DNA of 5,117 nt from JBOHWJ01 sp050736615 (GTDB lineage: Bacteria; Desulfobacterota; Binatia; Binatales; Binataceae). The DNA lies in assembly GCA_050736615.1 (NCBI GenBank), contig JBOHWL010000146.1, positions 1-5,117 on the forward strand. Reading direction: 5' to 3'. The position numbers and the translations under genes are program-made. The notes under the pieces were generated by a model that was not told the origin of the DNA, ran no database searches, and saw only the letters and a program-made list of their open reading frames with translations. Below are positions 4,688-5,117 of the stretch, in pieces. Position 1 is the stretch's first letter; every line of letters starts with the position of its first letter.

Positions 4688-5117
4688 TTAAAAGTTGATG
4701 CCAGCTTCCTGCGCAGCCGCACGTCCCAGCTCGAACATGCCCCAGAGTTTTGAGCGCTCAACGTTTTTGCGCTCCGGCATCCCGCAGCGGTCAAGCCGCT
4801 CGAAATGCTCCTGCATCTGCTTGAGCTGGAAGGCGGTGGTGATGCGCACGCCCTGCTCGATATTTTCCTGTTTGAGACCGCCCCCCGCGAGCACGATGAA
4901 CGACTCAGTCAGTTCCGTGGCGGCGCCACTCGCGAACGAGATATTCTCGGCCTCGTCGAGATGGCGATGGAGGATTTCGCGTTTTTCGGGAAAATGTTCA
5001 AGCACCCATTTGAAGTGCTGCATGCCATAGCCGACATGGCGCGCTTCATCCTGCATCACCAGGCGAAAAATTTTCTTGTCCACGTCGGTGGGCGAGAGAT
5101 ATTCGCTGAAGCGGAAT
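4688..5117 (-). CDS. Ferritin-like di-iron protein, C-terminal part (5' end outside window), probable catalytic partner
   Basis: The frame is open from the window edge (first whole codon 5114-5116) to TAA at 4688-4690, giving 142 visible residues; a GTG at 5081-5083 is internal, not the start. The last metal-binding helix is present: FRLVMQDEARHVGYG, with Glu24 and His27 of the visible part forming the second ExxH ligand pair of R2-like ferritin-superfamily enzymes, which use two irons and O2 for oxidation or hydroxylation. A LDEAE segment, GGGL (visible 83-86 region) and HFERL helix follow, all shared with the downstream paralogue. The other ligands (first Glu, first ExxH and helix-E Glu) lie outside the window, so catalytic competence is inferred. 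The family includes AurF-like oxygenases, ribonucleotide reductase R2-like proteins and many uncharacterised members; I cannot choose among them. It is the upstream gene of a pair with 3-base spacing. Confidence 0.8.
   Translation of the reverse strand, partial: FRFSEYLSPTDVDKKIFRLVMQDEARHVGYGMQHFKWVLEHFPEKREILHRHLDEAENISFASGAATELTESFIVLAGGGLKQENIEQGVRITTAFQLKQMQEHFERLDRCGMPERKNVERSKLWGMFELGRAAAQEAGINF

Noticed and set aside
4195..5030. Plus-strand frames of 111-124 codons opposite the di-iron genes
   Set aside because: Compositionally odd (rich in Ser, Arg, Pro and Cys) and antisense to recognisable ferritin-like proteins.
4688..5083. Complete 131-residue protein starting at the GTG at 5081-5083
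   Set aside because: The frame stays open to the window edge, and the fold requires upstream helices with the remaining ligands, so this is an internal codon of a truncated gene.
3575..5117. Ribonucleotide reductase R2, AurF or PaaA/PaaC assignment for the pair
   Set aside because: Shared motifs show only superfamily membership; no radical Tyr context, partner reductase gene or pathway gene is visible to support a specific name.

Overview
The window is GC-rich (about 60% by eye) and carries four clear protein-coding genes plus a fifth, weaker candidate. A glutathione reductase and a putative outer-membrane beta-barrel of the PagL/acyloxyacyl-hydrolase type point to a Gram-negative bacterium. 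The MscL tail carries a cysteine zinc ribbon of a kind I associate with Actinobacteria and some uncultured phyla. This mix would suit an uncultured proteobacterium-like lineage (Binatota or deltaproteobacterial type), but that placement is a guess. No tRNA, rRNA, CRISPR array or insertion sequence is visible.

Layout, left to right: (1) 1-276, the end of a plus-strand mscL cut by the window edge. (2) 277-741, a gap between convergent genes with a terminator-like hairpin at 378-403 and one doubtful ORF. (3) 742-2097, minus strand, a full-length glutathione-disulfide reductase (gor). (4) 2098-2552, a divergent intergenic region with a GC-rich repetitive block, inverted repeats, an orphan strong Shine-Dalgarno sequence with a 16-codon ORF, and a leader hairpin. 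(5) 2553-3515, plus strand, a PagL-like barrel with an unusually long N-terminal extension. (6) 3575-4684 and 4688-5117, minus strand, two genes 3 bases apart encoding paralogous ferritin-like di-iron proteins; the upstream one is cut by the window edge.

The most interesting system is the tandem di-iron pair. The upstream partner (4688-5117) keeps a canonical DEARH motif. The downstream partner (3575-4684) is clearly homologous but has Ala, Leu and Gln where iron ligands are expected. This resembles a catalytic subunit translated together with a pseudoenzyme or scaffold partner, as in PaaA/PaaC of phenylacetyl-CoA epoxidase, but the sequences here do not look like that system. Its substrate cannot be told from the window.

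The other genes look like cell-envelope and stress functions (osmotic safety valve, thiol redox, lipid A or outer-membrane remodelling). Nothing shows that they act together with the di-iron pair.
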